The position numbers and the translations under genes were made by a program. Positions 1 to 10,889 of a DNA stretch of 64,000 nucleotides are shown one piece after another (position 1 is the first letter of the stretch; the number at the start of each line of letters is the position of its first letter). The stretch is from Hetaerina americana (lineage: Eukaryota > Arthropoda > Insecta > Odonata > Calopterygidae). The stretch covers positions 10,303,110 to 10,367,109 of the forward strand of contig JAKTNV010000014.1 in NCBI GenBank assembly GCA_022747635.1, given 5' to 3'. Under the pieces are notes generated by a model. That model was not told the origin of the DNA, made no database searches, and saw nothing but the letters and a program-made list of their open reading frames with translations.

Positions 1-430
1 TCAAGAAACCCTCTTACTCCTTGGTTCATTCTCTTTTTTCCGTGTTGCTAATTGAGCTGATCAGTGTACTTTCCTCGTTTATCCCCTTAAGTATGTCCTC
101 ATTGTTTTCTTTATCATTGCCTTATGCAAACATGACACCCCTTCAAGTAAAATCTTGGATACGAGAGTAATAATTAGTAAAGAGCGCCACCCATCCTTGA
201 TGTGGATGAAAGGATGAAAATATTTGCCACCTCACGTAGTGCATGTGATCGTCCAGATGCACGGAAACATGAACGTGCGGCAAACACATACGAGTAAAAG
301 TCCCGTGGTCACCCATCTGAGCATCCTCCTTCCTCCCTTGCTAGTGTCGCCGTCGGCCTGTTCTTCGCTCCATAGTGGGAGGAGGGAGCTGACCGAGGCA
401 GTAGGTAAGTATATGCGAGATGACGCGCGC
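1..430. other. No supportable gene; pyrimidine-biased AT-rich DNA
   Basis: The first 180 bases are CT-rich and then become mixed. Open frames here overlap each other on both strands and resemble no protein family I know. Nothing else is seen. Confidence 0.5.
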
Positions 431-432
431 CT

Positions 433-600
433 TATAAAAATCTGCCGCTCGGGAGCAGTTGCGGAAGTAGGCGTAGCGGGAGGGAGGTGGGTGGCGTGTG
501 CGTTGGGAGGGAGGCATGGGAAGGGGGGCAACGGGAAGGGACATGGCCCGGGGCCAAGCGACGTAAGGGTGGGGGAGAATGGAGATTTTGAAGTGTGAGA
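433..600 (+). promoter_or_regulatory. Possible core promoter with G-rich downstream tract
   Basis: A TATAAAAA box starts at 433 in a CG-containing context. A GCAGTT initiator-like sequence lies about 24 bases downstream, slightly closer than the usual 28-32. From about 478 to 580 the plus strand has many GGG runs, enough for possible G-quadruplexes. No coding exon follows that I can recognise, so this is a weak candidate that could be chance. Confidence 0.2.
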
Positions 601-1545
601 GAAGGATGATGGCCGCGTGTTTCTTTTCCCCATCACCACCGTTCAAACACTCTGGTCTTCGTAACGAGGCAAAAAGAGGTAGGGACAGACGAATACACAT
701 ACAGGACTTGTGTTGCGGTGCCATTATGGGGGCAACAAAGAGCAACAATTAAGTGGTTGAGAGTCAAATTTGGTACTTACTACACGACGGACGCGGATCC
801 CCTGAGCACACGGAAGCCGCCCTTTGTGATAGCGGTCGGGTGGACACTAGGGGCGGGTCAAGCCGTGCGGCAGACCGGTGGCAGATTAGGCACTAAGATC
901 AAGCTTTGATGGTAGAACTGCACCTGGGTGGGAGTGCGGGTCAAGCGTGGACAGATACCGACACTGGATGGATTCTGGTGAGGACTCCTTGGTTTCGGTC
1001 GGATCTTCTCTAATTATACCAAAATTAGGGTAAAGGTATATACCTGTAAGTGTGCGAAACTGGGGAGAGGGACGAGCGCCCCAAAGTAGAATAATCTCAT
1101 TAACATCCTTTGCCGCTCCCGTTCCAACCCCATACCACACTTCTAAGCACAGATATCCACAATTTCATCCACCGCTCGTCTTGGTCGCGGTTCAAACGTG
1201 AAAAGGATTTTTCATTAACGCTCCCAAAACGAGTTCGCGGAAAAACCATCGTGCTATGAGCTTTCACTTGGAACGTTTAATTAAAATCTTCGCTACGACA
1301 TTGTGAGTTTCAAGTCAGTATCAATTATACGTAGACATGATCATACGAATAATTTATGCATCCGGTTTCATATTTTAGTTTTCGGGATAAATGCGTTCTA
1401 GCAGTAATATGTTAACTGGGTTAAGGAAGATTTTAGATGAACCTTGGTACTATACATTACTATGTATGCTCTTTTAATTTCTGACGAACATCACATAAAA
1501 TAACCTTAATGTCCATGCTTGATATTACAATAACTCATTCTTTAG
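601..1545. other. Unannotated intergenic sequence
   Basis: Mixed-composition sequence becoming AT-rich after about 1250. No repeat, RNA or protein similarity is recognisable by eye. Confidence 0.4.
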
Positions 1546-1549
1546 CTCA

Positions 1550-1720
1550 GCATAATTCCTATCTCCCTTAATTCCACCCAAAATACCTATTTTCATCCCT
1601 CTACCTTATTTTCCCTGCATTCTCCCCTCTATTACCATCTTCAGCTCACCATTGCGACTCCATATGTTCTGCATTCGCTTGTTCTGACTTTTACTTTGAA
1701 TTTCTAAGGATGTATTTATC
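1550..1720 (-). repeat. Decayed LINE 3' tail, family 1
   Basis: Read on the minus strand, this segment contains the block TGAAGATGGTAATAGAGGGG followed by AGAATGC. It aligns with TGAAGACTGTAATAGAGGGG in the better LINE copies at 31.56 kb and 42.43 kb. Flanking bases match only loosely and no reading frame survives. It is an old 3'-terminal fragment of the window's main non-LTR retrotransposon family. Confidence 0.55.
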
Positions 1721-1729
1721 TGTTGTTGT

Positions 1730-3520
1730 GATGTATTTTATTTTCCATCGTCGTCATTATTTGTTTGTCGTAGGAAAGACTCATCTTCAAAGGGATGGGA
1801 CGAAGTGCACCTATCTCGGTTCGCTGATAATTTTCTGGAATTTGCTAAGTCTCTCAGCGACAGGAAAAGTCAAGAAATTATAAATTCCTTTGAAGATGAA
1901 TCAAACGCTTTGTAACTTGTTTTACGACAGGAAACGCTAGAATTGTTACCAAATGTTTTGGAGACGCGATATAATAACCTTTGTTAGTCCGGCAGCATGG
2001 CATAATTTAGCCTCCCCCAGCCAATGATCCCTGCATATTCGGGCACTCTCCTTTATGGGGACGGTTTATAGCAGGTCTCTAGGCTATCATTTTATAAGCC
2101 ATTCTTTTTACCCCTTCTTAACTTCTTCACGTGAAGTTCTCCGTTACCTATTTCTCTTAACTTTTCTTGCGCTTGAATGTGCGATGAACACTTTCCATCG
2201 TCGTCATCAGTGTTGTGCCTCAAGAATGCATCCAGTCACCCTTCATCTTACCATTGTCTTATATAAACTATGCTTTGCACCTGCAGATTTCTTCTTAAAT
2301 CCTCTCAAGTATTCAAGTTGAGGGAAATTAAAAAAAATATATATTCATGGAAGAATTTGTGTAGAGCACGGCACCATTTCACGGCAGAAAAACTAGTTTC
2401 TCATTGAAAAGTTATAGAAATTCTGTCTTGCAGTCAGATATAATCTGACTTTTGTTTGTTTGCTGAGGGCATTTTGCTCTATGCACGTAAATTACAACTC
2501 GGTACCAAAATCTGTCTTTTCTTGCAAGGAAAATCTGTAGTATTGATATTAACCGCCATTGAAACTCTCGCTTCTCGTTATTTTAAATTTAAACATTTTA
2601 TTTCTTCTTGAAATGGAATCCAAAAGCATGTCAAAATGTAAGGTACACATAATGGAAGACTTGATTAATAAACCTTGTATAATCTTGGCGCTGGCGAGCT
2701 TAAATTTTCAAAACGTGTACTCTTCGAGAATAAATACGATACGTAGCGAAGGCTTTTATGTTTCGTGGTGAAATACTGACTAAGGGTGTGGCTTCTCTTG
2801 CGCTAAATTTTTCTGTTGATATCGATAATGTTATTTTTCGCCGGGGAGCACTCACCTTGATAAACACTCTAGCTTATAATGGTGCAGCGAGTGATTGGGG
2901 AAGTCCCCATATGTTTTCGCCAACTGTTTTCAAGAAGCCAATAGGAAATATAGCGTGTCTTGAAAGAGTATTGGATATCACAAGGTCGTTTGGAGAAAGT
3001 GTTGTTGAGCAACGGGACTAAGAATGTATACCTCTTTCACGTATATGGCATTTATTGGCTCGATTGCAATGCACATGAAGAACTGATAAAAATAAATATC
3101 GCAAGTAAGCCTTCTGAAAGATTTCCCTGTGAAATTATTTTTGAAAACTGACGTCGTTCGTATTTATCCGTGTTTCCTAATTCGTGCTCCCCGGTACCCT
3201 AGGGCCAAGCGAAACATAAATGCAAGTTCATAGGGGATATGGTAGGATCAATTGCGTTTGGGACAACTAATTGACTTCAGATGAGACTATCTCTTACAAA
3301 GACCTAATTCTCTATGGAATTTTGTTTGGAATTTATGACAACCCAGTCTTGCATTTTTGAAATTTTATTCACAATAAGTCCGGTACTTGCTCCATAGTCA
3401 TTTTTCCTCATTGAATAAATAATATTTTCATCTTATCAACTCTTTTATTATTATCTTTGCATATTTTTCTGGACAAATTTCGCTGCATAAAGATGGCTAT
3501 TTTTTATTTAAAACAACATT
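1730..3520. other. Unannotated AT-rich sequence
   Basis: Short open frames of up to 88 codons occur, none with recognisable similarity. The word TTTCCATCGTCGTCAT occurs near 1743 and again near 2193, the only internal repetition noticed. No gene is supported. Confidence 0.4.
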
Positions 3521-3526
3521 AACCGG

Positions 3527-3709
3527 TGCAACAATTTCAGAGTGTAAAAGTCATTCGCTTTGACCGGGATTCGAACCCGGATCCCTCAATGTCCGGTCGA
3601 GTGCTTTAGCCAGTTAAGCTATCGAAGCGTCCCTTTAAACTCTGAACTCTAAGGATACGGGTTCGAATCCCAGTAAAGCGAATGATTTTTACACTCTGAA
3701 ATTGTTGCA
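3527..3709. repeat. Palindromic tRNA-derived element (head-to-head SINE-like dimer)
   Basis: The two ends are inverted copies of each other over about 58 bases. Each arm starts with TGCAACAATTTCAGAGTGTA and runs inward through a CATTCGCTTT block into a T-arm-like GGGATTCGAACCCG motif. The left arm continues into a complete minus-strand tRNA-like body (3556-3628). The right arm holds only the T-arm and acceptor portion on the plus strand. The arms differ at scattered positions, so the inversion is not very recent. It could be an inverted SINE dimer or a MITE that captured a tRNA. Confidence 0.7.
3556..3628 (-). tRNA. tRNA-like sequence, probably a SINE head rather than a working tRNA
   Basis: On the minus strand a cloverleaf can be drawn. 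The acceptor stem starts GCTTCGA and ends TCAAAGC with one C-A mismatch, and the D-arm is GCTTAACTGGCTAAAGC. The anticodon stem is CTCGA with TTGAG, and the T-arm is CCGGGTTCGAATCCCGG. The seven-base anticodon loop CCGGACA has C where universal T33 is expected, and its centre would read GGA although the long serine variable arm is absent. The location inside a palindromic repeat also argues for a tRNA-derived repeat. Confidence 0.5.
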
Positions 3710-3714
3710 TTGAA

Positions 3715-4200
3715 ATGCACATTAGCGGATGACTCCGTCAAAAGTTACTGTTGCAGCATCTCCCGCAGTGTCTTTGGAATCATTAGCCGGGACATATTTA
3801 ATTTAAGGAGACGTGCCTAAAAAAATAATGGATTCAAAACGTTAATCTCTGGCTATATTTTGTCTAAAATTCATGCATGTAGTTTAGCGCAGCCTTGCGA
3901 ATACACTGCAGTCCGGTGAGAATTTTCAAGTGCATGATTCATATTGAATCATTAAGTTACTTTCTCAAAACGCTTCGTGGAAATCTTGATTAATTCTATT
4001 GAAAAAACCGAATTCATTTCCACGTGATGAAAAAAATCGCGGCGGAAAAAAAGTGAGTTTACTGAGGAGAGTGAAAGTAAACAACACTTTATCCCTTGCA
4101 TTAATTAGTCATAAAACGAGTATTTATCTTTTTTAAATTGAACTAATGACTTCCTGAAGGCGAGTTTGGAGCTGCATAATTCGCACATTCACCAACATAG
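3715..4200. other. Unannotated AT-rich sequence
   Basis: No open frame, repeat or RNA structure is recognisable between the palindromic element and the SINE that follows. Confidence 0.4.
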
Positions 4201-4214
4201 GGCATGAAGGGTCA

Positions 4215-4388
4215 GATCCATTCCCTGTGCCACCATTCGGTTTCCCGTGAAGTTTTTAGGCCACCAGAAAGTCGTGCCGCTTGGATTTTAGAAGGGGTTT
4301 CATCAAATGCATCAAACGCAAATCGAACCGAGGACCCTTAAGGTCAGTTGTGGAAAGCTCCCCCCACTGAGTAACCTCGCCGCACAAA
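4215..4388 (-). mobile_element. tRNA-derived SINE, family B
   Basis: Read on the minus strand, the head has an A-box-like GGTTACTCAGTGG and a B-box-like TCGGTTCGATTTG. The body contains CTTCACGGGAAACCGAATGG and a CACAGGGAA block. The copy at 43.33-43.50 kb, also on the minus strand, has the same order of tRNA-like head and the matching block CTTCGTGGGAAATCGAATGG. A shared head and body in two places identifies a dispersed SINE family. Exact ends and target duplications are not visible. Confidence 0.6.
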
Positions 4389-4390
4389 TT

Positions 4391-4405
4391 CCCCCCCCCC
4401 CCCCC
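4391..4405 (+). repeat. Poly-C homopolymer (15 C)
   Basis: Uninterrupted run of C directly beside the head of the family B SINE. It is the longest of seven plus-strand C-runs of nine or more in the window. Confidence 0.9.
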
Positions 4406-5390
4406 TACAACCCGAAATGATTTCTCGCCGAAACTTTTTTATTAAGTTTACCTGCAATCCATACAAAGAAGCGAGGTTTCTTTAAGATGTGTGCCCCTTG
4501 AACGACCAGAGATTAAGAGCTAATCCTGAGCGCTTGAAGTCTTTCAAGTTGCTCAACCCAATCCCATCTCTTTTGAACGGCGGGCTTTTTTCGCTTTCAT
4601 AATCATCAAAGGCACTGGATCTCCGTAAACTTTAATCTCACGATCATTAATCAGTGAGAAACCAAATTTCTAGCCAGAGCGCGAAGGTCGTAGGCAATGC
4701 GAAAAGCGAGTTGTCCATTGCACGGAGCAGATGGACGTGCACACTTGACTTCGTGATTGCTCCGTTTTTGGCCCAACTCCAGTTCACATAAATAACGTAG
4801 ACAAACCCAGAAAAATCTTGGCTTGAGGCGTGCAAGGTCTCCACGTTCACACTTTTTTTCCGTTCTTGCAGCTAGGAAAAGGAATACGATGCAAGTTGCA
4901 TATATACACGTAACTTGACGACTCTGTGCTTTTTTTATGCCTGCATTTTATCCCAGCCTCCTTTATAATCTTTTAACTGCATGCATGTACCTAATCTGTG
5001 ATATTTATTCATTGGCATGTATATTTTTTTATTGAAACATCTGCCTGAGTTCCATATTCTAAAAAAAGGTACTGACTATTCGTTTCAGAGTCGCGTGGAA
5101 GTTTTTATTCAAACTTTATACGCTTTGCCAATTAAATTCGGTATAACTTGCAATAATCATAATTAAAATTCAGACTAAACTTTTAACTACCTGAAAATGT
5201 AATAGATTTTTTATGTTAGGTGAAAGCTATCTCATAAGACAACGCGGAATGATGAACAGATTTAGATATTTTATCATGATTTTAAAGCAGCCTACCTTTC
5301 TTTGTGTTTTTTTGATGGTTCCTCCTATACTTATGCACTACAGCATTTCTGAGTCCTATCTTACGCGGCACTGAATAAATTAACCAATCT
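4406..5390. other. Unannotated sequence
   Basis: AT-rich DNA with no recognisable gene, repeat family or RNA. Confidence 0.4.
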
Positions 5391-5394
5391 GTGA

Positions 5395-5795
5395 AACCGA
5401 CGTTCATCCTGTCTCCTTTCATTCCGCCTCGCGTGCCTTTTCTTGTCCTACTTCTACCTCGTTTACCCAACACTCTCCCCTCTAGCAGTCTTCAACATTC
5501 CATTACCACTCAGTAAGCCCTGCGTCCACTTTTCCCGTCTCCTTCGAATTTCTCCCAACAACTTCTCTTTCCACACCATGCCTAGAACTTAATCATTTCA
5601 TTTCCTTTCCCTCAATTTCATTCTCTTTATTCTCCTCCACATCAACATCCCAAAAGTCTCCAATCGACGCTCATCCTCTCGCACAAACGATCTATTTTCG
5701 GAACCGTGCAACACTAGGGTCCACATTAATGTTTTCGCTGGTCTTTTCTTCACACCTTTACCAATGGTCCCTACGAAGGACAGATAAGAGGATAA
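5395..5795 (-). mobile_element. 5'-truncated LINE 3' region, family 1
   Basis: Minus-strand retrotransposon tail. Its upstream part encodes the end of a reverse transcriptase ORF (see the pseudogene at 5598-5771). Downstream come the family's conserved 3' blocks: a GTTCTAGGCATGGTGTGG segment, GGGAGAAATTCGAAGGAG, and GTTGAAGACTGCTAGAGGGG. All three recur in the copies at 10.7 and 29.3 kb. The retained part is about 400 bases, typical of LINE 5' truncation. Confidence 0.7.
5598..5771 (-). pseudogene. C-terminal remnant of non-LTR reverse transcriptase
   Basis: The last 57 codons of a 234-codon open frame match the C-terminal part of the family 1 reverse transcriptase. The segments KKRPAKTLMW, then REDERRLETF and MWRR parallel KKRLVKTLMW, HEDRRRLGAF and VWRR in the copy at 31.3 kb. 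The first 175 codons of the open frame do not resemble the family and are taken as chance extension. No catalytic motifs lie in this part. It is a dead 5'-truncated fragment. Confidence 0.7.
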
Positions 5796-5829
5796 GAAGA
5801 CGGATAAAAGAGATGTGATTGGAGCAACA

Positions 5830-6860
5830 ATAAAAAGATATTCTATTTTACATATTAAAATGCTTGTCAAGCGCAGGCAATCTATACTAGATACTCTTTC
5901 TGATTCTCTAAAACACAAGCTGCCTCTAGCCACTCCACTATCTCTTGCTCGTGAGTTGTTTTCCCAACGTTCGATCGGCTCCACGAAATGGATACGTCCC
6001 TTCTTCCTCGCTCGATCGGAAAAGGACAAATAGAGGGAAACGTCGTTTGCATCACGCGTTTCACGTAATAATTGGTCTTTAATCTGGGTTTTACTTCCAG
6101 TCTCTCGTGACTGGCGCTCCGTCCGAGAGACAATGGGCGATTGGCGAGGAGGGTGGAGGGAGGGAGGGTTTTGCTGCCCGCCCATCGAGTTTCCGCCTCT
6201 CGAATACTCTCCTTCTTTTCCTGCGAGGCTTTCGGGGCACGAAGCCCGCGGGAATGTGAAAAGCAACACAATAGCGATTGGTACATGGAATACTCGCGTC
6301 AAAACCTGAAACTGTTTGACTTTTTAAGGAAGTTTCTTCGCCATTTCCATGGCACGCCACTTCTCTGACAATGTACGTTTAATTTCACGCATACTTCAGT
6401 ATTTAATACATATAATTGGCATCGATGGAAACCATAATAAATTGAATGATTTCCCATCCACTCATTTTAGGGAAAAGTGAATAAATGAAATGTTATTTTA
6501 GCACCTGGCTTAAAAGACATGGTTTGACTCTTAAATGATATTGATCCTTAATACGGACCGACCGATCGGATCCGAAATGTGTCGGAGACATCAATTCTTT
6601 AAGTGTTTTCAGCCTTTTCCAGTCTTTCGCAATTCAGTCTTGGTCCATATCTATAGGCAAAGCTTAAGTCGTGTTTTGGATCTGTCATTTTTTTCGCATA
6701 GTTTATCTTGTAAAATAATTGGTCAGTGCTAACTTTCAATTTTCAATCCTTACTTGAAAAAAATGACTAGTAAATAATATTGAATGAAGTTAAGTTGAAG
6801 TTGAAGTTAATGGCATTATATCCAATGCGATTATGAGACCGAGAAGAAGCTGACCCAACT
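5830..6860. other. Unannotated sequence with a mild GC rise near 6.1-6.25 kb
   Basis: Overlapping open frames on both strands between 5.8 and 6.4 kb have no recognisable motif. The GC increase around 6100-6250 creates these frames. No gene is supported. Confidence 0.4.
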
Positions 6861-6865
6861 GTTAC

Positions 6866-6930
6866 GGCATGTGGCTCACCCGCGGGATAACACGGAAGGC
6901 TATGTGTTCGAATCCCTTCTCAGGTGTTGA
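6866..6930 (+). repeat. Degenerate tRNA-like SINE head
   Basis: A TGTGGCTCACCCGCGGGATA A-box-like stretch is followed about 30 bases later by a B-box-like GTGTTCGAATCCCTT. Spacing and order fit a tRNA-derived SINE promoter. The remaining body is not matched elsewhere in the window, so the family is uncertain. Confidence 0.4.
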
Positions 6931-7210
6931 AGTCGTCACCGCGTGGTAACCAGGGCAACAAGTGAAAGTGCCCACGGAAGGTGTTGGGGAATAGAAAAAT
7001 CTTTTAAGGGATCGGAATAGGAATGGAAACCATTTTGTTTTTACTCTTTTCACATTATTCGCGGAAAATAAGAGTCATTAGTTCCATCGATTCTAGCGTT
7101 TATCCCCCGATTTCTTAATTGCCTTCCAATTTAAGCTGGGCTCATCATAATTATGAATTGTATAGGATTAGATTAAAGTATTCCTCCATGTCTCTTCATT
7201 CACGTGTATT

Positions 7211-7240
7211 GAAGGAGCCTTATTCCCATCAGGCTCCTTC
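7211..7240. repeat. Short perfect hairpin
   Basis: GAAGGAGCCT and its exact reverse complement AGGCTCCTTC are separated by ten bases. It has no evident role and may be chance. Confidence 0.6.
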
Positions 7241-7559
7241 ATTTAGTGCACTCACCAAACTATTGTTCTTTAAAGAAATTAGTTTCCTACTTCATTTTTC
7301 AAATGTACTCCATCGACTTTTTTCCTCGAAGTACGTCTTCATTCCTCTAATGTTCTTTCCATCGTTTCCTGCAACGCTTTCTTTGCTACTCCAATCATCC
7401 ATGTTTCCCACAGTGGAGAAAATGTAAGCTATTATTAGACATTTTAATATCTCTTCTCGTTGTCAAGGCTGGTAATATTTGCATCATTAACTTCTGATAA
7501 TTAGGTCTGCGAGGTTTACTAATTTTTTTCTGAGAAACTACTTAACCAAAAAGTTGAAA

Positions 7560-7905
7560 CTTTTGCTACTTCTCAGCATAATATCCTTGTAGACGGCTAT
7601 ATTATTTAACCAAGTGAACGCCATGGTTCCTTGACCACAGAGAATACTTCTGTTCAGGTCTCTTTTGCCCACCGGAAATTTGTCGATGGTTCATGTACGA
7701 GAGAGACTTCTTCCATTCGCCGTCACACGACGCTTGGTCTTCTTTGAGCTGTCGCACCCACGAACGCTCATTTGTCACATCCATAGCACCATCACCGCAT
7801 GTCTCACTCAATTGACGATTCATTTCGATGGGTGCTAAACCACGCAAGTGGAGAAAATGGATGATTACACCCTGTTCTTGCACACTGCACGACGTCATCA
7901 CAAGT
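7560..7905 (-). mobile_element. Internally deleted mariner-like element remnant
   Basis: On the minus strand a mariner/SETMAR-type N-terminal reading frame (7602-7898) runs directly into the remains of a mariner C-terminus. Just past the frame's stop, a diverged RLQGYYAEK can be read where the family ends in a GDYVEK-type motif. The whole catalytic middle, normally about 200 residues with the DD(34)D triad, is missing. No terminal inverted repeats were found at the borders. Confidence 0.65.
7602..7898 (-). pseudogene. Mariner transposase N-terminal fragment
   Basis: Starting at the ATG at 7898, the frame reads MTSCSVQEQ, then IHFLHLRGLAP, RQLSETCGDGAMDV and RSWVRQLKE. This is the first helix-turn-helix region of the mariner-type transposases found in arthropod genomes and in SETMAR. 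That domain binds the element's inverted repeats. After about residue 60 the similarity collapses and the frame stops at residue 98, against about 345 in a complete transposase. None of the catalytic aspartates is present. This lineage is clearly different from the mariner at 31.8-32.6 kb. Confidence 0.7.
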
Positions 7906-7909
7906 GTTG

Positions 7910-10620
7910 AAAACGCCTCCCGCTCTAGCGTCTACGCAAACCCCATGCAGTGTACGGTGCAGCCATCTATCTCTTGTATTCATAATGAGTGCCTGCGCAT
8001 TTTAAGCGCAATCGATGGTTAATCTTTCGATCTACTCCCAATCCTTAGAAAGAAATACCTTGGAACTTGAAGGCTCATGCTAATAACAATGGAGGCTACG
8101 TGTTGAACTCACCGGCTATAATGTTTTTAAGTGATTTGCATCTAGTGTATTCTGAAATGGAAGTAGGATACAAGGATACTATATGACTTGAAATCTTTGA
8201 TAACCTAATGTCTACGTTAAGAAGGAATGATTTTGAGAATTTATAGCGTTCGTGCGAATGGAATTTAAAATTTCGCTTCTTACAGTGGAAGCCCCATAAT
8301 AGGACTTATTAAACAATTTCGATTCCAAGTTTGATTTTCCAAACTGCTGCCAATGGATTATTGCAAAATTTCCCCCCCTCATTTCCGTCTCCTTCCTTTC
8401 TTTCTTAGGTTTTGACAATCCATTGCTTTACTATTTTCTTCTTCTCTTCGATAGGTCCATCAAGTGGCAGCGTGCCAATTTAAATTCCTTCTCTTTTGTT
8501 CTTTTCATATTTTATTTTTCTCTCAATTTAAACGGTTTCCACGATCCTCGCCTTGTTGCCTTCACATCCACCTTTCTTTCTCGCCCCCGTCCGCAATATG
8601 CCTCGCCTTCTCCTCCTATCTGTGTGTAGGCATCTCAAGGTAAGTATTCTAGCATTAGCGCGTGCGCCTCGACACCCCCACTCCAGGATGTCGTAGCAGT
8701 AGTTGTGTAAGGCGAGGATGTCTGTGACGAAAGGTCACGGCTCAATCATGTTTAGGAAGCCATTCTTCCGCAGAGGATACGGTACACGAACATTCACTTT
8801 TGACATTGTTAAGCTTTGCTGAATTCCTGGACATCGTTCAAAGTTGATGGTTTACCTATGAATATAATTCACTTTACTCCCAATGAAGTTGACTTTCAAG
8901 CTCAATTCGTTTGGAATTTTTATTGCATTTCTCATGTCGTTGCGGTTTTCTGTCATTGCCATGAAATTTGTACCTAACTAATCATTTTTAAATTGGACGT
9001 GTCTCAATAGAGCTGCTTTGTATTCCATCATGACTGTCGGAATTCATGTTGACTAAAAGTGAGCGATGTTGCATGCTTCCTAGGTAGGGTGTAATGGCAA
9101 ATAATGTTGAAACTTTAGATTTTATGTATAAAAGTTTGCTTTGGATAATGATAATGAAGTGCTTGACTTCTTTCTGTCGTTGAGTGAAGACCTCATTGAA
9201 GTGGTTTCCCGCGACGAGTATTGATTGATGACAACTATTCTTCTCCAAACTACAAATTATAATGAAACGATTGATTGCCTGGCTGAGTTGAATTTAATGC
9301 AGAAGTTATAACTCACTTCACTGCAATAGAAAAGCCGAGCCGCAAAATTCTTCATGCTGAGCCAATGTGGAAAGGTACCTTCAAGGAAGAACAAAATGTT
9401 TCAGCGTATTTTTTCTAATAAATCATTTAACTATTAACCATAGTACTACGCGGTTGAATTTCTCGGTCTTATTTTTTCTATAAACGAGATCTTTTATCGA
9501 AATTTCCCCCGTAAAGACTCGTGCAATAATTAGAAGAACTTTGAGGCATAATAAAATCTAGCAAGAGACTGCTCTATTCCAAATGATAAATTGTTTCGGT
9601 TCTTACTTCCGCCCATATTTTCAAATCTCAAGAGTTGTTATGTTTCTCACACAAAGGGGAATTCTGACTTCTCAGGATAACTTGCGAACACGGAGGAATC
9701 GTCTGATCCTTTGCTATTTGTGTGTAAACAAGTCGGAGTTTGGCGGGAGAGAGGAAGAAGAATGTAGAAGGAGTCTTGGCACGCTCATCCGTTATAATGA
9801 CTCTTCGTTTCAGAGAAGCGGATAAGTATCAAGAATGAAGGCCCGCGGGCAGAATCCGGTACGCGAGGACGCTTTATCTGCTCCTGCAGTTATTGAAAGA
9901 TGAGGGCGTTACATACACGTAAAGAGTATAGATTTCTAAAGCATGGTCTAGGCTAATTTCACATATTTATTCGATAGTGGTCCAGGATCCCGCTCGTGTT
10001 AACTTACTCAAGAAAAAGTTGTCGCGGAAAACTTTTAATTTAAAGCAGATGTGTTTTGATAGAGGGTAACGTTAAGTTTTAATTGCCTAAATGACGATGT
10101 TTTTGCCCACATTAATGAATTGGATGCATAAAATTTTATGGAGATTTCGATCATGATATTTTGGTGCAAATGAGAAGAGGTAATTACTTTTACGTCTCCA
10201 TGGACCACTCGTTTTATTTTCTGAAGAGAAAGTTGCTTGATTTCTGGATTAATTCAATGATTTAACACTATTCGATGATTCTTCTTCTCATTACCCCAGA
10301 CGTACCTCCCGATCGTGAAATATATAATTTTTTACTGCCAAATGGGAGTTTTTATCGATAACTGTGAATTTTAGTTATCAGTAGATCGATTTTATGCTGG
10401 ATAGTAAATAATAAGTCATGAAATAATGGTTAGATTGAAAATGTGATGATCTGTCAGTTTTATGAATATATTTTTAAAATTTGTGATGGATTAGCGAGTG
10501 GGCATTACAATTATATTATTTATTGGATGGAACAACAAGATTAAAAGAAAATTCAGCGAAATCTTTAATATGATGAGTATTTTTGCGTGGCTCGGAAACT
10601 TAATTGCTGAGGCAGGATGG
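7910..10620. other. Unannotated AT-rich sequence
   Basis: Contains a CT-rich patch at about 8340-8630 and short frames without similarity. No RNA gene, repeat family or coding exon can be supported. Confidence 0.4.
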
Positions 10621-10639
10621 TAAAGGTAGATATGAGAGG

Positions 10640-10885
10640 TGATTGTGGAGAATATTAGAGAAACAGAAATAGATGGAAATGAAAACAAACGATGTAAGTT
10701 CTAGGCATGGTAGGGGAAGAGATAAGGTTGCTGGAAGAAATTAGAAATTAGAAAAGTGGATGCAAAAGATACTGAGACAGTGGGATACTGAAAGAAGTAC
10801 TAGAGGGGAAAATGCTGAGAATGTGAGATGGAGGGAGTAAAAGAATAGATATATGGGATGGAACAGAGGGAGGTAGAAAGCGTAT
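10640..10885 (+). repeat. Decayed LINE 3' tail, family 1
   Basis: The plus strand carries GTTCTAGGCATGGTAGGGGA, then GCTGGAAGAAATTAGAAATT, then TACTAGAGGGGAAAATGCTGA in the order seen in the tails at 5.4 and 29.3 kb. Reading frames are destroyed by stops and indels. This is a 5'-truncated fossil of the same family. Confidence 0.55.
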
Positions 10886-10889
10886 AGAA

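Noticed and set aside
5598..6302. 234-codon minus-strand open frame, the longest in the window
   Set aside because: Only the last 57 codons match a LINE reverse transcriptase; the first 175 are Arg/Ser-rich, overlap other frames and resemble nothing. It is a chance extension of a retrotransposon fragment.
6866..6930. Considered as a functional tRNA gene
   Set aside because: Only box-like motifs match; acceptor and anticodon stems cannot be paired into a cloverleaf.
7211..7240. Hairpin resembling a bacterial intrinsic terminator
   Set aside because: There is no T-run after the stem, and the genome is clearly eukaryotic.
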